DNA of 64,000 bases, from the NCBI RefSeq assembly GCF_014646335.1, contig NZ_BMNG01000018.1:161687-225686 (forward strand), read 5' to 3'. Numbering within the stretch: the first letter of the stretch is position 1; every line of letters begins with the position of its first letter. Below the pieces are notes generated by a model that searched no databases, was not told the origin of the DNA, and saw nothing but the letters and a program-made list of their open reading frames with translations. A program made the translations under genes and the position numbers. Below are positions 1 to 7,518 of this stretch, in pieces. The stretch comes from Streptomyces lasiicapitis. GTDB taxonomy: Bacteria > Actinomycetota > Actinomycetes > Streptomycetales > Streptomycetaceae.

Positions 1-281
1 TCGCGAGCCATGGGCTTGAGGTGCTTGTGCCGGACGAGGCGGGGCGGGACGTCGTCCACCGCGTGATCTACGAGGAGTTGTGCCTCGGCGTGGTACGCGA
101 TGAGTCGCGGGCCGCGTACCAGGAGGTCATCGCGGCTCTCGTGCGCGACGGCGCCGAGGGCGTCATCCTCGGCTGTACGGAGATCGAGCTGCTGATCGGG
201 CAGGAGCACAGCCCGGTACCCGTCTTCCCGACGACGCGGCTCCATGCCGAGGCGGCCGTGGACGCGGCCCTCAGGGCTTGA
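1..281 (+). CDS. Aspartate/glutamate racemase family protein, C-terminal part (5' end outside window)
   Basis: The reading frame is already open at the left edge, with codons starting at position 3, so only about 92 C-terminal residues are present. The stretch GVILGCTEIELLI carries the second conserved cysteine (GCTE) of the Asp/Glu/hydantoin racemase fold, which in two-base racemases acts as one of the two catalytic acid/bases. The preceding text LVPDEAGRDVVHRVIYEEL is typical of the linker of this family, where a helix packs on the active site. The other active-site cysteine would lie upstream of the window. Substrate (aspartate, glutamate or a hydantoin) cannot be told from this fragment. 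The gene ends in a series of in-frame TGA codons and a long terminator shared with the convergent sigma gene. Confidence 0.85.
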   Translation, partial: ASHGLEVLVPDEAGRDVVHRVIYEELCLGVVRDESRAAYQEVIAALVRDGAEGVILGCTEIELLIGQEHSPVPVFPTTRLHAEAAVDAALRA

Positions 282-308
282 GGGGGTTGAGGGGGTTGAC
301 GGGGTTGA
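278..308 (+). repeat. 9-bp tandem repeat carrying in-frame stop codons
   Basis: Three units of TTGAGGGGG-type sequence plus a partial fourth (starts 278, 287, 296, 305). Because the period is nine, TGA recurs in the frame of the racemase at 279, 288, 297 and 306, so the stop codon itself is part of the repeated unit. The G runs (282-286, 291-295, 301-304) are also quadruplex-like on this strand. Confidence 0.9.
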
Positions 309-364
309 ACGCCGATCGCCGGGCGGGCTCAACACATTGAGCCCGCCCGGCGATCGGCGTTCAA
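305..364. terminator. Perfect 28-bp inverted repeat, bidirectional terminator
   Basis: Arms 305-332 and 337-364 are exact reverse complements around a 4-nt CACA loop. It sits between the convergent racemase (+) and sigma factor (-) genes, 24 bp beyond each coding end, so it can end transcription from both sides. There is no U-tract, as is usual for Streptomyces terminators. Confidence 0.92.
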
Positions 365-387
365 GGACGGCGGAGGCGACGCGCGGG

Positions 388-1383
388 TCACTCCTCCAGT
401 GTCAGCCCCTTGCGGAGCTTCACGAGAGTTCGCGACAGGAGTCGCGACACGTGCATCTGTGAGATGCCCAGTTCCTCGCCGATCTCCGACTGCGTCATGT
501 TGGCGACGAAGCGCAGGGAGAGGATCTTCCGGTCCCGAGCCGGGAGTTCGGCGATCAGGGGCTTGAGGGACTCCACGTACTCGATGCCTTCGAGGCCGTG
601 GTCCTCGTAGCCGATGCGGTCGGCGAGGGCGCCCTCGGAGTCGTCCTCCTCGGGCTGGGCGTCGAGCGAGCTGGCGGTGTAGGCGTTGGACGCCGCCATG
701 CCCTCGACGACCTCTTCGTTCGAGATGCCGAGGCGCTCGGCGAGTTCGGCCACTGTCGGCGCGCGGTCGAACTTCTGGGCCAGCTCGTCGCCCGCCTTGG
801 CCAGGTCGAGACGGAGTTCCTGGAGTCTGCGCGGGACGCGCACCGACCACGACGTGTCGCGGAAGAAGCGCTTGATCTCGCCGACGATCGTCGGCATCGC
901 GAAGGTGGGGAACTCGACGCCGCGGCTCAGCTCGAAGCGGTCGATCGCCTTGATCAGGCCGATGGTGCCGACCTGGATGATGTCCTCCATCGGCTCACTG
1001 CGGGAGCGGAACCGGGAGGCGGCGAACTTCACCAGGGCGAGGTTGAGTTCGACGAGGGTGTTGCGGACGTATGCGTGTTCGTGCGTGCCTTCTTCGAGGG
1101 ATTCGAGGCGCTCGAAGAGGGTCTTGGACAGGGCCCGCGCGTCCAGCGGCCCCACCTGGTCGTACGGCGGGATCTCGGGGAGGCCCTCAAGGCTCTCGGC
1201 GCTCTCGTGCAGCTCTCCGGCGCCTGCGAGCGGGGGCTCGGCCGTGGCGGTCGGGGCGGCCTCAAGGGTCGGCGCGGCCTCGTGGGCCGGACCCGGGATC
1301 CCTGAAACAGCGGTCTGGGTGCGGTTCGGCGGGGGTGTCGACGTCGCTTGGTCAGTACGCGATTCGTCGAGCCGGGGTGACAT
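388..1383 (-). CDS. sigI: RNA polymerase sigma factor, SigB/SigF/SigG subfamily (SigI-like)
   Basis: A 331-residue group 3 sigma factor that redirects core RNA polymerase to stress or developmental promoters. About 90 N-terminal residues are Pro/Ala-rich and variable. Region 2 follows (FASRFRSRSEPMEDIIQVG, then FPTFAMPTIVGEIKRFFRD), then region 3, and region 4 with the helix-turn-helix MTQSEIGEELGISQMHVSRL near the C-terminus. The ATG at 1383 is preferred over an upstream in-frame ATG (1407) because GGAGGAG lies at 1387-1393. It is divergent from a STAS antagonist and an RsbW-like kinase, the classic partner-switching set. The symbol sigI is assigned from remembered synteny with S. coelicolor (sigI with its ArsI/PrsI partners); another SigB-family paralogue is possible. 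Confidence 0.9.
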   Translation of the reverse strand: MSPRLDESRTDQATSTPPPNRTQTAVSGIPGPAHEAAPTLEAAPTATAEPPLAGAGELHESAESLEGLPEIPPYDQVGPLDARALSKTLFERLESLEEGTHEHAYVRNTLVELNLALVKFAASRFRSRSEPMEDIIQVGTIGLIKAIDRFELSRGVEFPTFAMPTIVGEIKRFFRDTSWSVRVPRRLQELRLDLAKAGDELAQKFDRAPTVAELAERLGISNEEVVEGMAASNAYTASSLDAQPEEDDSEGALADRIGYEDHGLEGIEYVESLKPLIAELPARDRKILSLRFVANMTQSEIGEELGISQMHVSRLLSRTLVKLRKGLTLEE

Positions 1384-1537
1384 GGTCTCCTCCATCGTTC
1401 TCGGCATATGGCTGCCGATGCCACTACGTGCACTGCGGTGTGCGGCGCCTCCATGGCCGTCCGTCTCGATTGGTGTCTCTTCTACCCCTACCCGCTTCCG
1501 CGTCGGAGTCGCAAGTGGCTTCCGTGGCGAAATGTCC

Positions 1538-1561
1538 GAATTCGGGGGGATGTTCGGGTAC
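1538..1561 (+). promoter_or_regulatory. Candidate SigB-family promoter for the STAS gene
   Basis: GAAT at 1538-1541, a 14-nt spacer and GGGTAC at 1556-1561 fit the Streptomyces SigB-type consensus GNNT-N14-16-GGGTAY. It lies about 97 bp upstream of the STAS gene start and would make the module autoregulated. Assignment is by pattern only. Confidence 0.5.
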
Positions 1562-1657
1562 CCCGGAGCGTAGGGAAGGCGTAATGTTCAAGAGCGTCAT
1601 CGCGCGACATGAGCGCGCAAGCAACAGCCCACGACTTGTCGGGAAGAGAGTGACGGC

Positions 1658-2026
1658 ATGGACCGCGGGACGGTCGGCAGCGCACACCGGGGCCGGCTTC
1701 TGGTCGAAGTCCGAAAAGAGGGCCGCAGTGCCGTCGTGACTCCGGCGGGTGAGTTGGATCACCACACCGCCGATCTGTTGCGCGAGCCACTGGAGGCCTG
1801 TGTCGACGACGGCTTCGCACGCCTCGTGGTCGACTGCTCACGGCTGGAGTTCTGCGACTCGACGGGGCTCAACGTGCTCCTCGGGGCCCGGCTCAAGGCC
1901 GAGGCCGAGGGGGGTGGGGTCCATCTGGCGGGGATGCTGCCCGTGGTGGCCCGGGTGTTCGAGATCACTGGCGCCGACGCCGTCTTCACCGTCCACGACA
2001 CACTCGAAGCGGCGCTGGCCGACTGA
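1658..2026 (+). CDS. STAS-domain anti-sigma factor antagonist
   Basis: A 122-residue single STAS domain. The conserved phosphorylation site is DSTGL, with Ser68 expected to be phosphorylated by an RsbW-like kinase; the dephosphorylated form binds the kinase and frees the sigma factor. The strand pattern LVVDCSRLEFCDSTGLNVLL is typical of SpoIIAA/RsbV proteins. The ATG at 1658 has only a weak GAGAG ahead of it. It is divergent from the SigI-like gene and upstream of the ATP-binding anti-sigma factor. By synteny it is probably the ArsI-type partner of SigI. Confidence 0.9.
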   Translation: MDRGTVGSAHRGRLLVEVRKEGRSAVVTPAGELDHHTADLLREPLEACVDDGFARLVVDCSRLEFCDSTGLNVLLGARLKAEAEGGGVHLAGMLPVVARVFEITGADAVFTVHDTLEAALAD

Positions 2027-2349
2027 GTCGGGGTGACTCGCCGATGACTCTCCGTGCGTGGCGAGAAGAGTTACGCGTCAGTTGTCGCTGTGTGATCGAT
2101 GCGTTACCAGCGTCACACGGATCGTGCCGAATCCATGGGTGTCCGCACGGATCGGCAGGGCAGGAGTCACTCTGAGTCTGTCGTCCACATCCATCAAGTC
2201 ATTCATCGAGTCAAAAGCATCAAGTCAACAGTCAGATCGAAGTCAGAACGGCAAGCGGCCGGGACGCATCCGGGCGGGCGGGGGTCCGCCACCGGGGCCC
2301 TGCGCACCCGCCACTTGTCCGGTCCTCTTGTCGGTGAGGTGAAGTGCTG
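2027..2349 (+). other. 323-bp gap between antagonist and anti-sigma genes, AT-richer patch with repeats
   Basis: No convincing gene. The notable content is a run of three near-identical decamers (2192-2201, 2204-2213, 2218-2227) inside a patch of unusually low GC, 130-160 bp upstream of the anti-sigma gene. A short open frame across the gap has composition unlike Streptomyces coding sequence and no ribosome site. Confidence 0.6.
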
Positions 2350-2859
2350 ATGAGCACCACCCGGCCTTACTCGCCGGGCGACCGTGGCCCGGAGCCGGAG
2401 GCCGCCGTGGCGGCTGCTCCCGAGCCCGCGGCCACCCCGGAGTCCGGGGGCCGCCAGGCCCGCAGGCTGAGCCTGAACGGGGCCAGCGGTGTCGTGCCCC
2501 TGTCGCGCGACTTCACCCGCGACGCGCTGCACGCCTGGGGCTGGCTGCCCGCGGCCGGCGCCGACCGCCGCGCCGCCGCCGAGGACGTGCTGCTCGTGGT
2601 CTCCGAGCTGGTCACCAACGCGTGCCTGCACGCGGAGGGGCCCGAGGAGCTCTGGCTCAGCTGCGAGGGCAAGGTCCTGCGCGTCGAGGTCTCCGACCGC
2701 GGCGCCGGTACGCCCGCGCCGCGCACCCCGCACCGCGCGGGGCGGCCCGGCGGCCACGGGATGTTCATCGTGCAGCGGCTCTGCCTGGACTGGGGGGTCG
2801 TACGTACGCCGGGTTCGGCCGGCAAGACGGTATGGGCGGAGTTGGGCGCCCCCAACTAG
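2350..2859 (+). CDS. ATP-binding anti-sigma factor / serine kinase (RsbW-like, HATPase_c)
   Basis: A 169-residue GHKL-type ATPase. The N-box is visible as VVSELVTNACLHA, with the Asn that holds Mg-ATP, and the G1/G2 boxes as VEVSDRGAGTPAPR and RPGGHGMFIVQRL. Such proteins bind and silence a SigB-family factor and phosphorylate the STAS antagonist. The ATG at 2350 is chosen over the GTG at 2344 because GAGGTGA at 2336-2342 is correctly spaced. About 40 N-terminal residues are low-complexity Pro/Glu/Ala. It completes the partner-switching set with the two genes upstream. Confidence 0.88.
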   Translation: MSTTRPYSPGDRGPEPEAAVAAAPEPAATPESGGRQARRLSLNGASGVVPLSRDFTRDALHAWGWLPAAGADRRAAAEDVLLVVSELVTNACLHAEGPEELWLSCEGKVLRVEVSDRGAGTPAPRTPHRAGRPGGHGMFIVQRLCLDWGVVRTPGSAGKTVWAELGAPN

Positions 2860-3010
2860 TCCGGGGGGCCGGGCCCCCTCGCCCACGGGCTCCCTCGGCG
2901 GCTGAATCGCTCCGCCCCCTGAAGTTTCCTCAACGCGTCGGATCATCACGGATCCGGCGCGTCCTTTGTCTTCCCTCGGCAAGGCCCCGGGCGTACCTTG
3001 AGCGCCCAAT

Positions 3011-3025
3011 CTGATGTGCCGTCAG
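3011..3025 (+). promoter_or_regulatory. Imperfect palindrome upstream of the surface-protein cluster
   Basis: CTGATG-TGC-CGTCAG, five of six arm bases complementary, 58 bp before the GTG of the first surface gene. It sits in an AT-richer stretch and may be an operator or part of a promoter. Nothing in the window identifies the regulator. Confidence 0.35.
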
Positions 3026-3082
3026 TAAATTCGCACGCGCGGCACGGACTCAGCCCGCACCACGGCATGAGGGGAAAACGAG

Positions 3083-3835
3083 GTGTCGTACCAGAAACAG
3101 ACGGCCGCGCTCGTCCTCGCCACGGCCCTGGCCGGATCGGCTCTGCTCCTTGCCGCACCCGCCCAGGCCGAGGTCCAGGACGTGGACTACCAGTGCAAGA
3201 CGCCCATCGGGAACAAGGGGGCGGTCTCGCCGATCGAGATCAAGAGCGTGAAGAGCGGCAGCGGTTACAAGCTCACCATGTCCTTCCAGAAGGGTGTCTC
3301 CTCCAGCCCCGTCGAACTCGGCAAGGGCGCGATGAAGCCCAGTGCGGTGATCAAGCTGGGCGGCGCGGAGAGCGGCACGGTCGCGGTCTCCGGGCCCACC
3401 AACCCCGAGGCCATTCCGGCCAACACCCCCATCAAGATCAGCGATTTGTCGGGCACGTACACGCCCAAGAAGTCCGGCAAGGTCACGTTCACGGCCGGGG
3501 TCCTCACGATCAAGGCGCTCGGTACGACCACGACGTGTACGCCCGCGAACAACCCCAAGCCGTCCCTGACGCTGGACGTCAAGGGCTCGGGCGGCGGGTC
3601 CGGCGGCACGGGCGGGTCCGGCTCGGACACGGGATCGGGCTCCGGCTCTGGCTCGGGTTCCGGTGACACCTCCGGCGGCTCGCAGGGCGCGCCCTCCGGC
3701 GGCGACGAACTCCCGCAGACCGGCCCCGCCGACTCCGCGATCGCCCTCGGCACCCTCGGCGGCACCGTGCTGCTCGCGGGCGCGGCCGGCGTGCTGTGGC
3801 TGACCCGGCGGAACCAGGCGGCGCGGTCGCGCTGA
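3083..3835 (+). CDS. Secreted DUF6801-like protein with LPQTG sortase signal
   Basis: A 250-residue exported protein. Residues 1-30 form a signal peptide ending AAPAQAE. Residues 30-160 are one globular domain starting YQCKTPIGNKGAVSP and ending in TTTTCTP, with two cysteines likely paired. A Gly/Ser linker follows, then LPQTG (residues 210-214), a hydrophobic helix and a TRRNQAARSR tail, the layout of a sortase substrate. The domain is paralogous to the second half of the protein at 5926. The GTG start has AGGGGA at 3070-3075. It is the first of four same-strand surface genes. The domain name is from memory; no enzymatic motif is visible. Confidence 0.85.
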   Translation: MSYQKQTAALVLATALAGSALLLAAPAQAEVQDVDYQCKTPIGNKGAVSPIEIKSVKSGSGYKLTMSFQKGVSSSPVELGKGAMKPSAVIKLGGAESGTVAVSGPTNPEAIPANTPIKISDLSGTYTPKKSGKVTFTAGVLTIKALGTTTTCTPANNPKPSLTLDVKGSGGGSGGTGGSGSDTGSGSGSGSGSGDTSGGSQGAPSGGDELPQTGPADSAIALGTLGGTVLLAGAAGVLWLTRRNQAARSR

Positions 3836-3882
3836 GGCGTGCCGTGTGACGTGTGGGAGGTACGAGCACGGGGGAGCCGCTG

Positions 3883-4809
3883 ATGCCGTCGACATGGGGA
3901 ACGCATGCGCGGCGTGCGCTGTGCGTGGGCGCCGCCGCGCTGCTCGCGTGGTGCGCGGCGGGCCCCGCGGTGGCCGTCGACGACGGTGCCGCGCGGGCTG
4001 CCGACAGTGGTCCCACCCGGGCCGTCGACGACCGTCCCGCCTGGTCCGTCGCGCCCTCCGCCGGGGCCGGGTCCCGGTCCGCGCGGGACGGTGGGCGGCC
4101 CTACTTCTACGCGGAGGGCGAGCCCGGAGCCGTACTCGAGGACACCGTGTCCGTCACCAACCCGGGGGCCCGGCCGCGCACCGTGACCCTGCGCGGCGCG
4201 GGGCCCTCCGGCACCGGGAAGTGGCTCGCGTTCGCGAAGCGCGAGGTGACCGTGCCGCCGCGGACGCGCGCCGACGTGCCGTTCACCGTGACGGTGCCGT
4301 CGGGTGCCGCACCCGGCGACCACCTCGGTGAGGTCGTCGCGCGCGGCGGCGGGCACGACGAGCGGGTGGCCCTGCGGCTGCGGGTGAGCGGGCCCACGCT
4401 GTCCGCGCTCACCGTGGAGCGCGTCCGCGTGGACGCGGGGGCCGGGCGGATCTCGTACGACCTGGTCAACCGCGGCAACACCGTCCTTGAGCCGAGGGTC
4501 GCGGTGCGGGCCGAGGGGGTGTTCGGCGAGCTGCTCGACCGCGGGGCGCGGAAGCTGCCCCTGGAGCTTGCGCCGGGGCGGCGGGTCTCCCTCACGGAGC
4601 CGTGGGGCGGGATGCCCGCGCTCGACGCGGTGGACGTGAAGCTCACGGTCACGGCGGGCGGGGGCGTGCGCGAGGTGGGGGTCGGGTCCGCGCGGCTCGT
4701 GCCCTGGCCGGTGGTGTCGGGGGCCGCTGCCGGGGTGGTCGCGGTGGTTGTGGGGGGCTTTGTTGCGGTACGTCGGCGTCGGCGGGTGGAGGCCTCCAGT
4801 GAACGGTAA
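3883..4809 (+). CDS. Secreted, membrane-anchored DUF916-like protein
   Basis: A 308-residue protein with a signal peptide (RRALCVGAAALLAWCAAGPAVA) and an Ig-like domain beginning FYAEGEPGAVLEDTVSVTN. That opening is the hallmark of DUF916/WxL-interacting proteins, which bind peptidoglycan or partner surface proteins in Firmicutes. A C-terminal transmembrane helix (VVSGAAAGVVAVVVGGFVAV) and an RRRRR tail anchor it with the domain outside. The ATG at 3883 is preferred to an earlier GTG because GGGGGAG ends at 3875. Its 3' end overlaps the next gene by 11 bp, indicating translational coupling. Confidence 0.8.
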   Translation: MPSTWGTHARRALCVGAAALLAWCAAGPAVAVDDGAARAADSGPTRAVDDRPAWSVAPSAGAGSRSARDGGRPYFYAEGEPGAVLEDTVSVTNPGARPRTVTLRGAGPSGTGKWLAFAKREVTVPPRTRADVPFTVTVPSGAAPGDHLGEVVARGGGHDERVALRLRVSGPTLSALTVERVRVDAGAGRISYDLVNRGNTVLEPRVAVRAEGVFGELLDRGARKLPLELAPGRRVSLTEPWGGMPALDAVDVKLTVTAGGGVREVGVGSARLVPWPVVSGAAAGVVAVVVGGFVAVRRRRRVEASSER

Positions 4810-5929
4810 GTCGAACGGCAAGACTGTGAAAGCGGCCGTCCTCGGCCTTGCTCTCGCCCTGCTCGGCCTCGCCCTCACCGCGGCTCCCGCCGCCCGCGCG
4901 GCCGACAAGCCCACCGTCACCCTCTCCAAGTCCCAGGCGGGGACCGGGGGTTCGGTCACCGTCAAGGGCAAGGGCTGGCGGCCCGACACGCTGCTGATGA
5001 TGCTCGTGTGCGGGCAGGCCACCACCGCCGTCGGCGTGCCCGGCGGCACCAACTCCTGCGCCAACTCCCAGGGGCGCGCCGTCACCACCGACGGCGACGG
5101 CGCCTTCAGCAAGAAGCTGCCCGTCACCGAGCCCCCGAAGCCCTGCCCGTGCGTCGTGCACGTCGCCACCGTGACCGGCGCGAAGACCGCCGTGGACGCG
5201 GAGTTCAAGGTGGCGGGGCACCCGGTGAAGCAGCTGCCCGAGCAGCGCGCGGGCGGGCGGCTCTCCGTGCTCACCGACACCCGGCTCGACGGGTCCGGCG
5301 GCATCCTCACCTGGTTCGGCTCCCCGCCGTCGCGGAGCCTGGTCTTCACCGTCGGCAACGTGGGCTCCGCGCCGGTCAAGAACCCCGTCTTCCAGGTCGG
5401 CACCTCGCACGGCGTGTTCGCCCCGAAGTGGGAGGAACAGCAGTGGCGCGGCACCATCGCGCCCGGCGAGAAGGCGCGGATCAAGCTGCCCGTCGAGCTC
5501 CCCGCGGGCGCGCACGGCGACTACCTGGTGTCGCTGCGGTTCGCCGACAAGGTGCTCGCCGAGCAGCCGTGGGGCGTCGGGCGGCCCTGGGGCGTCACCT
5601 TGTTCTGGGTGCTGCTCTGCGTCGTCGTGCCCGCGGCCGTGTTCCGCGTCGGCATGGTGCTCGTCGACCGCCTCCGCCCGGACCGGCGCCGCCGCGCCCC
5701 CGGCCGCCACCGCACCACCCGCATCGGCGAACTCACCGGACGCCTGCCGAAGCTGCGCCTGCCGCAGTCGGCCCAGGCCGCGGACCGCGGCGGCCCCCCG
5801 CCCGCCCCCGCGCAGGCGCCCCCCACGACCACCCTGCCCTGGTTCAGCCCGGACACCGACCCGGGCGCACCGGCGGGACAGCTCTCCGCACCGTCCGACA
5901 ACGGCCCCACGACGAAAGGACAGCCATGA
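4799..5929 (+). CDS. Secreted neocarzinostatin-fold protein with C-terminal membrane helix
   Basis: A 376-residue protein. After a signal peptide (GLALALLGLALTAAPAARA) comes a domain opening PTVTLSKSQAGTGGSVTVKG and containing cysteine pairs (LMMLVCGQ, NSCANS, KPCPC). This resembles the seven-strand neocarzinostatin apoprotein fold. A second beta domain spans about residues 140-240, then a transmembrane segment (VTLFWVLLCVVVPAAVF) and a Pro-rich cytoplasmic tail. The GTG at 4799 has GGAGG at 4788-4792 and overlaps the previous gene; the stop overlaps the next ATG as ATGA. Nothing around it suggests enediyne biosynthesis, so I read it as a structural surface protein, not a chromophore carrier. 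Confidence 0.72.
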   Translation: MNGKSNGKTVKAAVLGLALALLGLALTAAPAARAADKPTVTLSKSQAGTGGSVTVKGKGWRPDTLLMMLVCGQATTAVGVPGGTNSCANSQGRAVTTDGDGAFSKKLPVTEPPKPCPCVVHVATVTGAKTAVDAEFKVAGHPVKQLPEQRAGGRLSVLTDTRLDGSGGILTWFGSPPSRSLVFTVGNVGSAPVKNPVFQVGTSHGVFAPKWEEQQWRGTIAPGEKARIKLPVELPAGAHGDYLVSLRFADKVLAEQPWGVGRPWGVTLFWVLLCVVVPAAVFRVGMVLVDRLRPDRRRRAPGRHRTTRIGELTGRLPKLRLPQSAQAADRGGPPPAPAQAPPTTTLPWFSPDTDPGAPAGQLSAPSDNGPTTKGQP

Positions 5930-7407
5930 GCAGGAAACGGAGCGCGAGGGCGGCGGGAGCGGCACCACCCCGTACGAGAGCGACGGCGGCCGGTGTCGCC
6001 CTGATGCTCGGCGGCACGGGACTCGTCGCCGGCACCGTGCTCGCCGCGGCTCCTGCGGCGTACGCCGCCGAGGTCGCGTACAAGACCGAGTGCGTACCGC
6101 CCCCGATCTCCAACCTGCCACCGGTGCACGGCACCACCAAGGTGGACGTCAAGGTGCCGGCCGAGGCGAAGGTCGGCGACGAGGTCGAGGTGGTGTGGAA
6201 GACCGTCCAGGCCGCGTCCAAGAACCCCGACATCCTCGACCTCGGCAAGGACACCGTGCTGCCCACCGGCACGATCAAGGTCGGCGGCGCGCAGAGCGGC
6301 GACCTGAAGCTGGAGGGGACGCGGACCAACCCGCCCATTCCCAAGGGCAGTCCGATGGTCCTGTCCGACATGAAGGGCAAGCTGAAGCTGACGAAGCCGG
6401 GCGAGGTGACGCTCACCCCGGACGCGTACGACATCAACGTCAACAAGCCCATCTCCACGGACACCAAGTGCAAGCCCGAGGAGGCCGTGAAGGCCGCGGC
6501 GACCATCAAGGTCACGGAGGGCGGCGGGAGTTCGGGCGGCACCACGTCAGGTGGCACCACGTCCGGCGGCACCTCCGGCGGCAGTACGTCGGGCGGGAAC
6601 TCCGGCGGATCGGACTCCGGTGGTTCGTCGACCGGCGGCGGTGCCGACGGCGGTACGACCACCGGCGGCAGCAGCTCGGGAGGCAGCACGTCCGGCGGGT
6701 CCGCCGCGGGCGGCTCCAGCGGCGGCGGTGACGGCCAGACCGACTTCCCCGGCAAGGAGGTCCAGATCCCCTACAAGTGCAAGACGCCCATCGGCGACAA
6801 GGAAGCCACCTCGCCGGTGCAGATCAACGCCAAGAAGAACGGCGGGAGTTACGGCCTCACGGTCCAGTTCATGAAGTCCGTGATGGACAGCCCCGCCGAC
6901 ATCCCCGCGAACTCCGTCATCCCGTCGATGCAGGTCGCCCTCGGCGGCGCCGACAAGGGCACGGTGCCTGTCGAGGGCCCCGCGAACAAGGAGCCGATCA
7001 AGTCCGGCGCGCCCATCACCGTCCCCGACCTGAAGGGCACGTACAAGCCCGGAGCCGACGGCAAGTCGACGCTGTCGCCGGGCGTCCTGACGGTGAAGGC
7101 CCTCGGTACGACCACGACGTGCACCCCGGCGAAGACCCAGGTGTCCCTGGAGCTCGACACGTCGGCGCAGCCGGGCGGCGCGTCCGGCGGCTCGTCGGGC
7201 AGCGGCGGCGCGGGCGGTTCGGGTACGTCGGGTGGCTCCGCCTCCGGCTCGGCGGGCGGCGCGGCGACGTCGGGCGGCGGCCTCGCGGACACCGGCGGCG
7301 AGGGCAACGGCGCGCTGCGGGCGCTGGGCCTGGTCGCGGGCACGGCGATCCTGCTGGGCGGCGCGGTGTTCACGTTCCTGCCGAGGAGGCGCCGCGGGCT
7401 GCGCTGA
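5926..7407 (+). CDS. Two-domain secreted protein with LADTG sortase signal
   Basis: A 493-residue exported protein with a long signal peptide. Domain 1 spans about residues 45-190. A long Gly/Ser/Thr linker (GGTTSGG-type repeats) leads to domain 2, which starts YKCKTPIGDKEATSP and is clearly paralogous to the protein at 3083. A second Gly/Ser linker precedes LADTG (residues 453-457), a hydrophobic helix and an RRRR tail. LAxTG is the motif known for actinobacterial class E sortases. The linkers would let the domains stretch away from the wall. The ATG at 5926 overlaps the upstream stop and has AAAGGA at 5914-5919. No sortase gene is in the window. Confidence 0.85.
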   Translation: MSRKRSARAAGAAPPRTRATAAGVALMLGGTGLVAGTVLAAAPAAYAAEVAYKTECVPPPISNLPPVHGTTKVDVKVPAEAKVGDEVEVVWKTVQAASKNPDILDLGKDTVLPTGTIKVGGAQSGDLKLEGTRTNPPIPKGSPMVLSDMKGKLKLTKPGEVTLTPDAYDINVNKPISTDTKCKPEEAVKAAATIKVTEGGGSSGGTTSGGTTSGGTSGGSTSGGNSGGSDSGGSSTGGGADGGTTTGGSSSGGSTSGGSAAGGSSGGGDGQTDFPGKEVQIPYKCKTPIGDKEATSPVQINAKKNGGSYGLTVQFMKSVMDSPADIPANSVIPSMQVALGGADKGTVPVEGPANKEPIKSGAPITVPDLKGTYKPGADGKSTLSPGVLTVKALGTTTTCTPAKTQVSLELDTSAQPGGASGGSSGSGGAGGSGTSGGSASGSAGGAATSGGGLADTGGEGNGALRALGLVAGTAILLGGAVFTFLPRRRRGLR

Positions 7408-7438
7408 CGCGTCCCAGGAAGTCCGGTGTGCCGTGGCA

Positions 7439-7489
7439 GCGCCCCGAAGGGGCGCGGGGAACTGCGCGACCAGCCACGACGCACCCGCA
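7439..7489. repeat. Interspersed intergenic element, family A, copy 1
   Basis: A GCGCCCC/GGGGCGC hairpin (7439-7445, 7449-7455; GAA loop) followed by a 26-nt block at 7464-7489 that recurs exactly at 20298-20323. Both copies lie between convergent genes, so the hairpin may double as a terminator. I recognise this as a common Streptomyces intergenic repeat. Confidence 0.85.
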
Positions 7490-7518
7490 GGTGGCATACC
7501 GGACTTCCAGCGGAGCGC

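Noticed and set aside
1556..1563. A second SigB-type promoter on the minus strand for the sigma gene from the GGGTACCC palindrome
   Set aside because: The matching GNNT on that strand lies only 13 bp away, outside the 14-16 spacing.
3265..5484. A 739-codon minus-strand open frame opposite the surface cluster
   Set aside because: Antisense to three coupled genes with signal peptides; the translation has no recognisable motif.
4799..5929. Enediyne antibiotic apoprotein
   Set aside because: Only the fold resembles it; there is no enediyne polyketide synthase nearby and the protein has a membrane anchor.
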